Shown: positions 24,701 through 33,600 of the stretch, piece after piece | Layout: each line of letters begins with the position of its first letter | How positions within the stretch are numbered: position 1 is the stretch's first letter | Origin: Babylonia areolata | Taxonomy: Eukaryota > Mollusca > Gastropoda > Neogastropoda > Buccinidae | Reading direction: 5' to 3' | NCBI RefSeq assembly: GCF_041734735.1 | Contig: NC_134878.1 | Coordinates: forward strand, 40,546,329-40,610,328 | DNA: 64,000 nucleotides | Program-made: the position numbers and the translations under genes | The notes under the pieces: model-generated | The model's input: only the letters and a program-made list of their open reading frames with translations | The model's database searches: none | Told to the model about the DNA's origin: nothing

Positions 24701-25395
24701 GCTTTGTCGTAGTACAGGCGGTCAGGCAGAGAGTCACCTTCTCCATCTGTGGGGCGGAGGATGACAGGAAAGTGGTCACTCCCGTGCAGATCGTCGTGCA
24801 CTTTCCACTCGTAGTCCAGGACCAACGATGGATCGCAGACCGACAGATCTAAACACGAGAGCTTTCCAGAGGACAGATGCAGGTAAGTGGGAGACTTGTC
24901 GTTAAGACAACACAAGTCCATGTCAGAGAGAAGGTTTTCTAAGAGAAGACCTCGGGCTGATGTCATCTCACTTCCCCAGAGCGGGGAGTGTCCGTTGAAG
25001 TCGCCCAACAGTAAAAACGGACGTGGGAGCTGGTCGACCAGGTTCATGAGGTCCTGCCTCAGAACACGGACGGAAGGGGGAAGGTAGAGAGAGCAGACAG
25101 TGATGGTTTTCTCGAGCGTGACTCTGACTGCCACCGCCTGTAAAGGGGTGCTTAAAAGAACTGTACTGTATAAAAGGGACTTTCGAATAAAAAGAGCGAC
25201 ACCTCCCGTCAACCCCTCTTGCTTCGGTTGAGCGGGTTTAAAAACGGAGTTAAAACCAGAGAGAGATAAAACCTTGCCATCTCTTTGCAGAGTCTCCTGC
25301 AGTGCCAGCACTGAAGGTTTCAAAGCACGACAAAGCAGCTGGAGTTCCTGGAAGTTGGCATAGAATCCCCGGATATTCCAGTGGATCACTGCCAT
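21703..25395 (-). CDS. LINE ORF2: APE endonuclease, reverse transcriptase, RNase H
   Basis: This 1230-residue frame encodes the enzyme that nicks target DNA, copies the element RNA in place and degrades the RNA strand. APE-type endonuclease, residues 1-215: Asn7, Glu34, GDFNGHSPLW from 131, SDHFP at 206-210. RT, about 480-760: PLPKPGKDPSNPSNYRP from 493, FDLEKAYD from 577 with Asp578, GVPQGS at 634, FVDD at 666-669, and the thumb FLGVVFDQKLNF from 741. RNase H, about 960-1085: FTDGS with Asp967, Glu1003, Asp1027, His1070 and Asp1080. A Cys/His tail (CVPCDEPLTVKHVLLDC) follows. The length fits I-group ORF2 proteins. It follows ORF1 without overlap, so translation probably relies on reinitiation or a similar mechanism (inference). 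The Val in FVDD is uncommon but occurs in related elements. Confidence 0.92.
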   Translation of the reverse strand: MAVIHWNIRGFYANFQELQLLCRALKPSVLALQETLQRDGKVLSLSGFNSVFKPAQPKQEGLTGGVALFIRKSLLYSTVLLSTPLQAVAVRVTLEKTITVCSLYLPPSVRVLRQDLMNLVDQLPRPFLLLGDFNGHSPLWGSEMTSARGLLLENLLSDMDLCCLNDKSPTYLHLSSGKLSCLDLSVCDPSLVLDYEWKVHDDLHGSDHFPVILRPTDGEGDSLPDRLYYDKADWSFFTTKIRAELQEETVLKSKDPADALTRIVLDCAKAAVPSSTSKPRVPRTPWFNAECREARKSRKRAQRRVFRRPESDSVRTHQQLRAKARYVFKKSQRKSWRDFCSSLTSNTPKKKVWRVLKRIKGKNACPTFHHLKLSDALVTEKKAVANLLASTIEQNSRSANKSARFLKTKNLSEKTPCNFFSDNTENYNLPFTMNELKSALQTCTDSCPGMDEVHYKLLKHLPQTCLDTLLKVYNHIWVTGFFPPSWRKALIIPLPKPGKDPSNPSNYRPIALTSCVCKLMEKMVNGRLMWKLETDGLLAKEQCGFRKHRSTVDHLVRLETTIRNAFVNKQHVVAIFFDLEKAYDTTWKFGILSDLHKLGFRGHLPQFIHNFLQDRQFQVRVGTTLSDIHEQELGVPQGSILSPALFSIKINDIVQSVQKGSDSSLFVDDFALYATGSTYASIQRRLQLCVNKIQCWAEENGFTFSSSKTECIHFHNFRQFYQDPEIRLGTSTIPAVKEARFLGVVFDQKLNFLSHIKQLKISCLKALNIIRVVAHTNWGADKRTLLHLYRALVRSKLDYGSVVYGSARPSYLKLLDPVHHQGLRLSLGAFRTTPVHSLYAEAGEPPLSNRRLKLTLNYYLKLFSEPTNPAYDAVFNNPFDKKFTDNPNCIPPLGLRIQPHLENADLDVGGISDFSKFPDSPPWTFTTPEVRFDLASYRKDTTSSLAYRTYFSELCHKFPTFQGIFTDGSKSEDGVAASAFCPAFPDRPSTEHILSDSSVYTAELTALVLGLKMVLSSKQKRFMIFSDSLSALEAIACRNITHPKLLEFYETFTLATKKGYEVVLAWVPGHVGIRGNERADLLARNAVKKELSRSLVPYTDMKRKVNSYVKDLWQEKWNTQIDNKLFQIRPDLGETLPSGVKNRKEESVLCRLRTGHTFFTHSYLLKGEEAPRCVPCDEPLTVKHVLLDCWDLHDVRRRHYTAVSLKTLFRDVPPWALMDFLKEVNLFNQI

Positions 25396-25432
25396 TAAAA
25401 AGGTTGTTTTTTAAAAAAAATAAAGCAGCAGC

Positions 25433-26776
25433 CTATTCCATCGCTACCCCCTGCTCCTCCACTTGCGGTGGCTCAAGGTCCGCCAGGATGGAATATTTGT
25501 TCTTTGACATAAATTTTTCGGGTTCAGACCGGGTCGGAATATCCACCACCTCGGCCCCTCCCGATCCCGCCGTGGCCGCAGCCCTCCCCTCCTTGAGTTT
25601 TGGAGGTGCGGGGGGCTTCCGGCCACTTCCGCCAGCCCGAGGGCCAGGCAGACGAGAGGCGGGGCGAGGGGGCCCGGGGGGTGGGGTGGGGCGGGAGGCG
25701 GACAACGTGCCTCCACCCGAGGCTTTTCTCTCCCGCCCAGCAGCCCCTGAGGACTGCCGCGCAGGATGGGAAGGGGTGGACACAGCGCCTCCACCCAAGG
25801 CCGACGGTTCCGACGAGGCGGTTAAGTCGTCCGTCTGCGTTCCTGTGGACGTCGTCTGGACTGCGACGTCCACCGTCCCGGATCTGACGACAGAGGCATA
25901 CGACATCCTAGGCGACGCGGCCTCCACCTGTTTCCTTGCCTCAAAGAAGGAAATTTTCTGTTCTGTCTTGACTTTCTGAATTTGTTTTTCTTTCTTCCAG
26001 GCGGGGCAGTCCTTCGATGAGGACGGGTGGCCACCTCCGCAGTTCGCACACAGGGCTGCACTGACGCAATCGCCCTGGTGCGCCGCCTTCGAACAGGTGC
26101 CACACGCCTCTTCCTCCTTACATCTGTCTCTCACGTGTCCGAATTTCTGACACTTAAAGCATCTCAGAGGGGACGGTACATACAGGCTGACATTAACTAG
26201 CAGGTATCCGACCCGAATGTCCTTGGGGACATCCGGGCAGCAGAAGGTGAGGAAGAAAGTGTTGGTCGGGACTCTGTCCGACCCCTTCCTCACCGTCACC
26301 CTGTACACATCGGTCACTCCCTGAGAGGACAGTTCGCTCTTGATCTCGGCCTCAGACACACCTTTCAACTCCGGGCATCTGATGACTCCCTTAGAGCAGT
26401 TGAGACCTTTGTGAGGGGAAATCTTCACCGCCCTATCCACGAAAGTGGTCGCCTTCAGAAGGAGCTGTGTCTGTCTTTTGGATTCTGTCTGTACTAAAAA
26501 CGCTCCGCTCCTCAGCCTCTTGATGGATCTGAGCGATCCTGCCAGGCACTGAAAGCCCTTCTGGACAGCGAAGGGGCTGAGAGCTGACAAGGGCTTGTCG
26601 TCATCAGCGCCCTCCATCACTAGCCATGATGGCCAAAAACCAGAGGTCTCGACGACCTCCGACTCAGAGTCTGAGTCGTCCGTTCCCTGTCGTCGTCTTT
26701 TTCCGAGTTTGGGGGGGTGTATTTGTTTAGGATTCATGTTGAAAGAAAAATGTGAATTCATCCCTCCCTTACCCAC
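25433..26776 (-). CDS. LINE ORF1: nucleic-acid-binding protein with three zinc knuckles
   Basis: This 447-residue frame encodes the RNA-binding partner that packages LINE RNA. The N-terminus is basic and then acidic (GKRRRQGTDDSDSESE at 25-40). Residues about 60-200 look like the RRM-like region of I-group ORF1 proteins. Three CCHC knuckles follow: Cys206-Cys209-His214-Cys219, Cys225-Cys228-His233-Cys237 and Cys243-Cys246-His250-Cys257. SYASVVRSG at 292-300 is a short motif common in these proteins. The C-terminus is Pro/Gly/Ser-rich and probably disordered. Met1 at 26776 gives the longest frame; Met6 is also possible. The frame is complete, and ORF2 begins 37 bases after its stop. Confidence 0.88.
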   Translation of the reverse strand: MGKGGMNSHFSFNMNPKQIHPPKLGKRRRQGTDDSDSESEVVETSGFWPSWLVMEGADDDKPLSALSPFAVQKGFQCLAGSLRSIKRLRSGAFLVQTESKRQTQLLLKATTFVDRAVKISPHKGLNCSKGVIRCPELKGVSEAEIKSELSSQGVTDVYRVTVRKGSDRVPTNTFFLTFCCPDVPKDIRVGYLLVNVSLYVPSPLRCFKCQKFGHVRDRCKEEEACGTCSKAAHQGDCVSAALCANCGGGHPSSSKDCPAWKKEKQIQKVKTEQKISFFEARKQVEAASPRMSYASVVRSGTVDVAVQTTSTGTQTDDLTASSEPSALGGGAVSTPSHPARQSSGAAGRERKASGGGTLSASRPTPPPGPPRPASRLPGPRAGGSGRKPPAPPKLKEGRAAATAGSGGAEVVDIPTRSEPEKFMSKNKYSILADLEPPQVEEQGVAME

Positions 26777-27531
26777 CCACCATGGGGTCCAACTTAGGGG
26801 CCAGGGTCAAGGGAACACCAGCTTGACCCCTTCCAGGTTTCGGGAGGGATATACAACCAGCAGCCCAGCTCCAACGTGCTCCCCCCCGATCATGCCCAGC
26901 TCCCGGGGACAGAGAGCCGAGCACTACGGGGGTTACCTTCGTCAGCCACTAAACTGCCAGTCTTGACCCAGCCCCACGAAGGGGTAGCCGATTGACACAC
27001 ACGGGCCAATGTGTGCCGCCTGTCTTAGGAGAGGTCCGAGCCAAAGGGATGTGTTGAGAGCAGCGTGCTCTCTCAATCCCCAGGATCTCATTCCCCTCCA
27101 TCACAGGTCGCGCCGCACGGCAAACACGGCGGGCCTAAAGGAGGCCGCAGAGAAAAAAGAATGTGGAAAAGAAGGCTTGATGGGGAGCTGAGGACAGAAA
27201 AGAGGCGGTAAAAAGAAGAACAAAGAATAGCGAAAGGGACAGTGGGTCACGTTTAGTTTGGGCCTCACTCACGACCTGTTCGGCATGGGAAGCCCTATCA
27301 GGGGCATCAGTACAAAACCACCACTTATTCAGCCCTAACAGCTACGATGGCTATGTAGGCTGTCAATTAAGACCTGGGACCAGAGCACCAAACCCCAAGA
27401 AGCACTGATGCCCCCGCCGACATAGCTCGCTCGATCACTGGCCACTAAGCCTCCCGACCACGACAAGGTAGTGACCCTCCCGGGAGTGGGTCAGGAGAAC
27501 ACCAGCCTGACCCCCTCCAGGTTTCGGGAGG
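26777..27531 (-). promoter_or_regulatory. 5' UTR and presumed internal promoter of the I-group LINE
   Basis: Read on the minus strand the element starts CCCTCCCGAAACCTGGAGG at 27531 and runs about 755 bases to ORF1. A block of about 45 bases at the very start (27488-27532) recurs just upstream of ORF1 (26803-26848). Both copies contain AACACCAGC, TGACCCC and CCAGGTTTCGGGAGGG. Repeated 5' blocks are known in LINEs whose promoters are built from monomers. Promoter function is inferred; no TATA box is evident. Confidence 0.5.
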
Positions 27532-28147
27532 GCCAAGAAGCTGAACCACTTCCACACAACATGCCTCAGGAAGCTACTGAACATCAAGTGGCAAGACAGG
27601 ACCCCAGACACAGAGGTGCTCGCAAAAGCCACCCTTCCCAGCATCTTCACCATCCTGATGCAGTCCCAGCTTCGCTGGGCTGGACACGTGGCGCGCATGC
27701 CAGACCATCGGCTGCCCAAAAGGCTCTTCTATGGCGAGCTGCAACAAGGGAAGAGATCACACGGAGGTCAGAAGAAGCGCTTCAGAGATACTCTGAAAGT
27801 CTCTCTGAAAGCGTTTGATATCAACCCTGACTCCTGGGAGGAATCTGCAGTGGACCGTAACAAATGGTGCGCTGCTGCGCACAAAGGCGCCAAGTTGTGC
27901 GAGGCCAACAGGACTGCTGCAGCTGTTCAGAAGAGGCAGGCCAGAAAGTCACGGGCAAACAAGCTCCCTGACAATGATATGCCTGTCTTTGTCTGCCCCA
28001 ACTGTCAGCGAACATTTCGTGCGCAGATTGGACTATTCAGCCATCTGCGCACTCACAGATAGATTCATGAGCATCCTTCCCCCCACCCCACCACCACCCT
28101 CCCCCCATCCCCCATCTGGATGACAACGATGGTCATCATCGATCTCG
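27532..28147 (+). pseudogene. 3' end of an RTE-like LINE with a C-terminal C2H2 finger
   Basis: A + strand frame is open from 27532 to a stop at 28062. It reads AKKLNHFHTTCLRKLLNIKW, then SQLRWAGHVARMP, then KRFRDTLKVSLKAFDI, and ends with a single C2H2 finger, CPNCQRTF then HLRTH (Cys-x2-Cys-x12-His-x3-His). This is the tail after the RT in a LINE group I assign loosely to RTE-like elements. About 85 bases of 3' UTR follow to a short CA-rich tail. The 5' part is missing and the I-group LINE abuts it directly, so the present border may be due to that insertion or to 5' truncation. The surviving frame has no internal stop. Confidence 0.75.
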
Positions 28148-28276
28148 ATGGACACACCACCATGCCATTATCATATGGTTTTTAAAAGTATATGAGTTTT
28201 CATTACAGTACCCTCATGGACAGTATAATATAACTGTGAAAATGTGAAAATATTAAGTACTAACTGCCGCCACCTA
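28148..28276 (+). mobile_element. Right-end relic of the TAGGTGGCGGCAG transposon family
   Basis: From 28148 (ATGCCATTATCATATGG) to 28265 the sequence follows 63389-63497 closely, then goes straight to the terminal CTGCCGCCACCTA at 28264-28276. In the long element another stretch of about 150 bases lies between these two parts. This is therefore a shortened second copy of the same end. It directly follows the CA tail of the LINE fragment, which probably inserted into it. Confidence 0.65.
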
Positions 28277-28296
28277 CTCATATGCGTACGAGTGGG

Positions 28297-28365
28297 CTTT
28301 TACGTGTATGACCGTTTTTACCCCGCCATGTAGGCAGCCATACTCCATTTTCGGTGGTTATAGAA
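28297..28365 (+). repeat. Fragment of a SINE-like repeat
   Basis: GCTTTTACGTGTATGACCG, CCCGCCATGTAGGCAGCCAT and ACTCCATTTTCGG match 37801-37860 with few differences. Only the first 70 bases are present here. See the longer copy at 37797-38030. Confidence 0.65.
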
Positions 28366-28673
28366 TATTCAAATGAATAACAGTTTAAAATAAGGGTCAA
28401 ACACATCACACACACTCAATTTTTTTTTTTTTTAAATAACATATATATATATGTTTTTTTAATTCCATTAAGTTGATAAACTGGCTCTTATTTTTGTATT
28501 TTAGTAAATAGGGTGTTCAAGAGTAAGCGTAAGAGCGGATATGCAGGGCAACCAAGCAAAACTAAACACTGAGAATGGAAGGGCTGGCAGGTCTGAAAGA
28601 AAGGGACCCTTCAATGGATAAAGACATCAAGAAGAACAGCCGTAGATACAAAACATAGTTACATCTTACTCAC

Positions 28674-28816
28674 TCTTCTTTTTCTGAGGAACTCGAAGAC
28701 CAGAACTTGAAGGTTTCATCAGAAAGTCCATAATGCGTTCAACAATTGCGGACTTGGTTCCTCCCCGCTCGATATCCAACACCTCACACACATGCTTTAG
28801 ACCAGCTAGCGTCAAC
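28674..28816 (-). CDS. DEK: DEK exon with the SAP box
   Basis: 143 bases between an acceptor (TTTACAG) and a strong donor (GTGAGT). After completing a split Lys codon it encodes 47 residues: LTLAGLKHVCEVLDIERGG, TKSAIVERIMDFLMKP, SSSGLRVPQKKK. This is the helix-extended loop-helix SAP motif. In vertebrate DEK the matching region reads SICEVLDLERSG, then RILNFLMHPKPSGKPLPKSKK, so the spacing and the Lys-rich end agree. SAP boxes bind AT-rich or distorted DNA. The exon ends with one spare base (A). It is the last DEK exon I can place with confidence; the gene should continue to lower coordinates. Confidence 0.9.
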
Positions 28817-30297
28817 CTGTAAACAGAGAGCTGCATGTATCCTTGTTACTGCACATATCTCCAAACCTAGTACCAGCATCAAATTAATGTGTGTACTAAC
28901 AGAGCACTGGCAAAGTAGTCATTTTCAAAAGTTTTCATCTTGAAAGCATGCTGACATAAAACACAACCCCCAAAATCAACTTGCCTCCTGAAAGTTTTAG
29001 TACAAATTACAACATAATAAAAGTACCTCAAGTACCTCATTATAATTTCTCTCTGTTTAATAAAAAGTACAACTACACACTCATGCACGTCAACTGCAAT
29101 AACTGATCCAAGTTATATTTTGCTGTTGTTGGAAACACTTTTTTCTTGAAGCACAAGTCGTATACCAGAATATGAATATTTCCACGGAGGTCCTGAGAAA
29201 TCTCACATCCTATTTAATTTTTTCAATTGTTCTTTAAACATCAAAGACAGTCTTATCAACGTTTCAATTTCATCCGGATTCTTAACTTTTCAGCAAATCT
29301 ACAAAAAACTCCAAACGCTTGTCAAAACCTCAGACTGAAACCAACATACAAGCAAGATAACAGATACAGAGATGGACAAAATAACCAACTGAAATTATAC
29401 TGTTTTCCTCCAATATCATGTTCTATACATCAATACACACACACCTTGAAATACTATATTATTACAAGAAACACATTGCTTACATTATTTCTGCTTGAAG
29501 CCTTCAACTGCGGGTTTCATTGTTACTGAAATACTTAACTTCTTCAAACTAAAATACTGGGTTTCTTTTCAAAAAAAAGAGAAAGAAACAACAATTACAA
29601 AATAAACATTCGTATTTGAAAAATAAAAACATACTATGTTGGGATTTTTCTACACCCATTTCCAACACGACCATGCCCTCAACTTGATGTGCTTGATATG
29701 GTGCACTGTACCTGTAATCCTCATCAGTATTTTTTTTAAAGTATAACTTTGGCTTATCAACAACATTATTTTCATTTTCTACCATGTTTTTTGCAGTTGC
29801 TAATGTCACCAACATGTGTCAAATCAAATATTCTAACCACCTCTTCTGCACTGTAGTCCTGGCAGCCATGTTGACACATTTAAAAGCTTTTTGCATAACA
29901 AAACTTAACTTCAATCATCAAAAGTGCACAAAAATTTGCTGAAAACATCTTGCATGCCAGCCACTATTTGTAAAATGAAGTTTCATTTATCATGTGGCCA
30001 GCCAAACTTGATAATCCAATGACTCCTGAGCTGCAGTTAAAATCGCGGTCAGAAGTGAAATGCTTAAAATCACAATTCACCAACCCATATCTGCAAACCA
30101 CAAAGTACTCACATGCCAAATCACTAATCCAGATATCAGACACTTGAAAATGTGATTGTCCAGAAGTATTTGCACTCATCCAATTATGGCTCTGCTAACA
30201 GAGCAAAAATTTTACATTTTAAAAGAGATTTCTGGAATAATGCAATCTTGAACCAATGTATATACAGCAACAAAGGGAGCAGACAACTAGTACTTAC
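28817..30297 (-). other. DEK intron of about 1.5 kb, no transposon recognised
   Basis: AT-rich sequence of ordinary complexity. Unlike the other introns it shows no LINE, DIRS or SINE match that I can see. The open frames at 29227-29529 and 29549-29815 are not recognisable. Confidence 0.6.
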
Positions 30298-30392
30298 TTA
30301 TTTAATGATGTCACACGTTTCTCATATTCTTTGTCTCCTTTTGTGAATGTGAACCCGTTGAACTGCCGAATGTTCCTCTTCACTTCCATGTT
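30298..30392 (-). CDS. DEK: DEK exon, second half of the pseudo-SAP region
   Basis: 95 bases, acceptor TTCGCAG and donor GTAAGT. It encodes NMEVKRNIRQFNGFTF, TKGDKEYEKRVTSLN and the first two bases of a Lys codon. The vertebrate counterpart is KKNVGQFSGFPFEKGSVQY followed by KKK, so the Gln-Phe-x-Gly-Phe core and the Lys-Gly pair are conserved. The region packs against the SAP box in DEK. It begins in phase 0, matching the end of the exon at 38594. Between it and that exon lies an 8.2-kb intron that contains DIRS copy B. Confidence 0.9.
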
Positions 30393-30640
30393 CTGCGAAC
30401 AAATTTAACACACTCAAAAATCTTTATTCTTCACATATTTCTTCTAGAAGCTGAAAAATCAATTCAAAACAAGATCCATTCAAAGTAATGTGCATGTGAC
30501 TACCCATTCACTCCCCTACCACTATCGTCATTTGCTTTTTTATAGGGTTCAATAACGTTGCCAAGGGGCCATGACATAAGTGGGCAGTCTTACAAGGCTC
30601 ATGCAAATGACAATGCACAAAACTCGACTAAGATACATGA

Positions 30641-33600
30641 AAGGAGGAGTTTGTATTATACTCCATGTTTGGTGTTACATATACTTACCATGTCAAACTG
30701 ATGCAAACTAGGCCTATCGGTTTGCTCTGCTTGGCCAAATTTCGCGGTTAACAGTGAAAAGACGAGCAGTCCTGGACCGGTCCACTCTCAACCAATCAAA
30801 TGCCTCTAAAATCTATAAGCGCTGAATCATTCCATGGCCATCGAAGAAAATGCCCCATGAGAACCACGGCGGAGACGGACGGTCGGGCATTCGAGTTTGA
30901 CACGGTAAGTATATGTAACACCAAACATGGAGTATAATACAAACTCCTCCTTTTGGTGTCATATACTGTACCATGTCAAACAGATGCAGAATTTAAAGCA
31001 AATGGAGAAGGGCAATGCCTACTGGTTCGTATGGGGAGCCCTTGTAACTGAGACGGCAGTGTTAGCCGCGACAAAGGAAATCCCCTTGGAACCGTCAGCC
31101 CTGGTCATACGGAAATTCCTGAGGTAGAAGCTGATGAAGGGATTCTCAGACCGCCCAAAGTCTGCCTCCAAGACATGCTGCAGTGGCACCGAGTGCTGGA
31201 AAGCAGCCGAAGTAGCTATGGCCCGCACTTTGCGTGCTCTGGGATGAAGACAGCTGATATCCCTGTGTGCATGAGAGTAGGCTCTACAAATGACTTGGGA
31301 AACCCAGCGGGAAATGGTGCCTGCAGCGATGTCTTTCTTGTAATTCACATTGAGGGAGATGAGCAGACGCCTCTGAGAAGAACGCCTATGGCGAGACCTA
31401 TCCCAATAGTATTTGAGACACCGAACAGGGCAGAGATATCTATCCTCATCATCTTGGGCAAGAATATCAAAGGTCTGACCCTCAGAGAGGGGGAAGGAAT
31501 CTCAGGGTCTTGGTTCTTAGCCAGAAGGAAATGAACACTGATGGAACCATCTCTGTGGAAGGCCAGATCTTGTGGCATTCCACTAAGACCATGAATCTCG
31601 CTTCTACGACGGCCTGTGGCCAGCAACAGAAGGAAAGTGGTCTTGAGGGTGAGCAAGTCAAAAGGAATAGTCCCCAATGACTCGAAGGGCTGTTTTCGAA
31701 TGAAATCCAGCACCAGGAACAAGTCCCAGAGGGGTACTCTTCTGGGGTTTCTAGCTTCCTTCAGAGGGGCACCCCTAGCCACCTCTCTGAGGAAGAAATC
31801 CGCTTCAAAGGTGGGACCACCTAGCCATTTGATTGTGGTACAGATGGCAGACCTGTACCCTCGCACAGAACTTGCAGACAGGATGAGAACCGAGGAGCAG
31901 TGAGCCAGAAAGTTGGCCAGCTGCATGCTCGTAGGGTTAGTAGGGGGAATGCCCTGAGCTGTACACCACCGCAACCATTTCTTCCAGCGAAAGTCATACA
32001 AAGTCTCCGTTCCCTGCCTCCTTGCTCTGGTGACTATGGAGAGGAGGTCAGAGGAGGTACACCCCTGGGTCAGCGCAGCCGACACAGAGGCCGACCAAGG
32101 TGTCGAAGACTTCAATGGTGATGCTGACAGTTCCGACCACACAGCAGCCATGCGTGCAAGTGGAGCCGTTGAGGATTGGAATGAGGAGTGCCCGAGCGAG
32201 GCTGCCTCAGCAGATGAGATTTGGTTTTGAGTTCCAGGGGTGGAACATGTGTCAGGGACTGAAGGTCCAGAAACCAGGGCTGGGCTGGCCATTTCGGCGC
32301 AATGAGGATCAGCTGCGGCGTTCCAATCTGTCTTTCCGTATCACCTTGGACAGAATTGGAAAGGGAGGAAACGCGGAGGCAATCAGACTGCTCCAGTCTA
32401 GAGAGAGAGCATCCACTGCCCACGCTTCTGGGTCGGCGACCAGAGAGACATAAGTGGGAAGTCTCTTGTTGAACTTTGTGGCAAAAAGGTCCACCATCGG
32501 CTGAAACCACTGTTCCCACACCCCTTGAAGAGTGTCCTTGTCCAGGGTCCACTCTGTGCATATGACACTCTTGGACCTGCTGAGAGCATCTGCCAAGATG
32601 TTGGCTTTTCCTGCTAAGTGTCTCGCTGAAAGTGCAATGCCCTTGCTGTGGCACCAACGGAGGAGAGCCTCGGTCCGCAGGGAGAGGTCTGACAAGTGCG
32701 CTCCCCCCCCTTTGTTCACATAACATGCGACCGTCGTCTTGTCTGTGAACAAGCAGATGGTCTTGCCAGTGGCCTCCCCCATGAAGTGCAGGAGAGCCCT
32801 GCGAACTGCCTCCAGTTCCAGAACATTGATGTGGCATAGGCGCTCCTCCGGGGACCAAGTCCCTGCTGCATGGAGTGAGTCCATGTGGGCTCCCCAGCCC
32901 AGGGAGGGGGCGTCTGTGGAGTGCCACCTGAAGAGTAGGTGGGGCTATGGGCACCCCCTGTGTCCGAAGAGGGGTGATTAACCACTCTGATGTCACCTCG
33001 AGGAACCACTCGCCCAGACATATCTGGGTATCCCATGGCTGAGTGCTCTGGGACCAGCGTAACCTCAGTGCCCTCTGAAGAGGGCGCTTGAGAACCCTGC
33101 CCAGGGGAATGAGAGGTGCCATGGACTCTATCATACCCAGGAGGGAAGAAAGTGTCTGCGCTGTTGCTTGGGAGGAACGGCGTAAGTGACTGAGGAGGCC
33201 TGCCAGACGGTCCCAGCGATCTGGCGTCAGAGAGACTATCATGGACCGCGTGTCGAATCTCATCCCTAAGAAGTCGAAGGACTGACTTGGGGACAGATCG
33301 AATTTCTCCTGGTTCATGAGGAAGCCCAGCTGGGAGCAAAGGTCTAGATGTCTGGCTGTATGACTCTGGCACAGGGCCTGCGACTGGGCCAGGATAAGCC
33401 AGTCGTCCAGGTACACACAGACGAATGGATTCCGAGCGGATGATGGACACCAATTCTCGCACTACCTTGGTGAACAGGAAAGGGGCAAGGGACAGACCAA
33501 ATGGGAGGGCCGGGAACTGGAACACCTTGTCCCTCCACACGAACCTCAGGTACTGACGGGATGCTGAATGGATGAGGATATGAAAATAAGCATCTTTCAG

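Larger units (their letters stand above)
21521..27531 (-). mobile_element. Apparently full-length I-group (Nimb/I-like) LINE
   Basis: A non-LTR retrotransposon of about 6.0 kb on the minus strand with a roughly 750-bp 5' UTR, ORF1 (Gag-like, zinc knuckles), a 37-bp gap, ORF2 (endonuclease, RT, RNase H) and a short 3' UTR of about 180 bp. Both ORFs are open from end to end, and every catalytic motif I looked for is present except that the RT box is FVDD rather than the usual FADD/YADD. The 3' end abuts the 5'-truncated end of a second copy. The 5' end abuts an RTE-like LINE fragment at 27532. RNase H within ORF2 together with a three-knuckle ORF1 points to the I group; Nimb or I is my best guess. 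It lies in the large intron downstream of the last certain DEK exon, in the same sense as DEK. Confidence 0.85.

Noticed and set aside
21799-24712. Several + strand frames opposite LINE ORF2
   Set aside because: They are antisense shadows of a well-supported 1230-codon frame.
25302-25979. Long + strand frame opposite LINE ORF1
   Set aside because: It is a shadow of the GC-rich end of ORF1 on the other strand and has no motif of its own.
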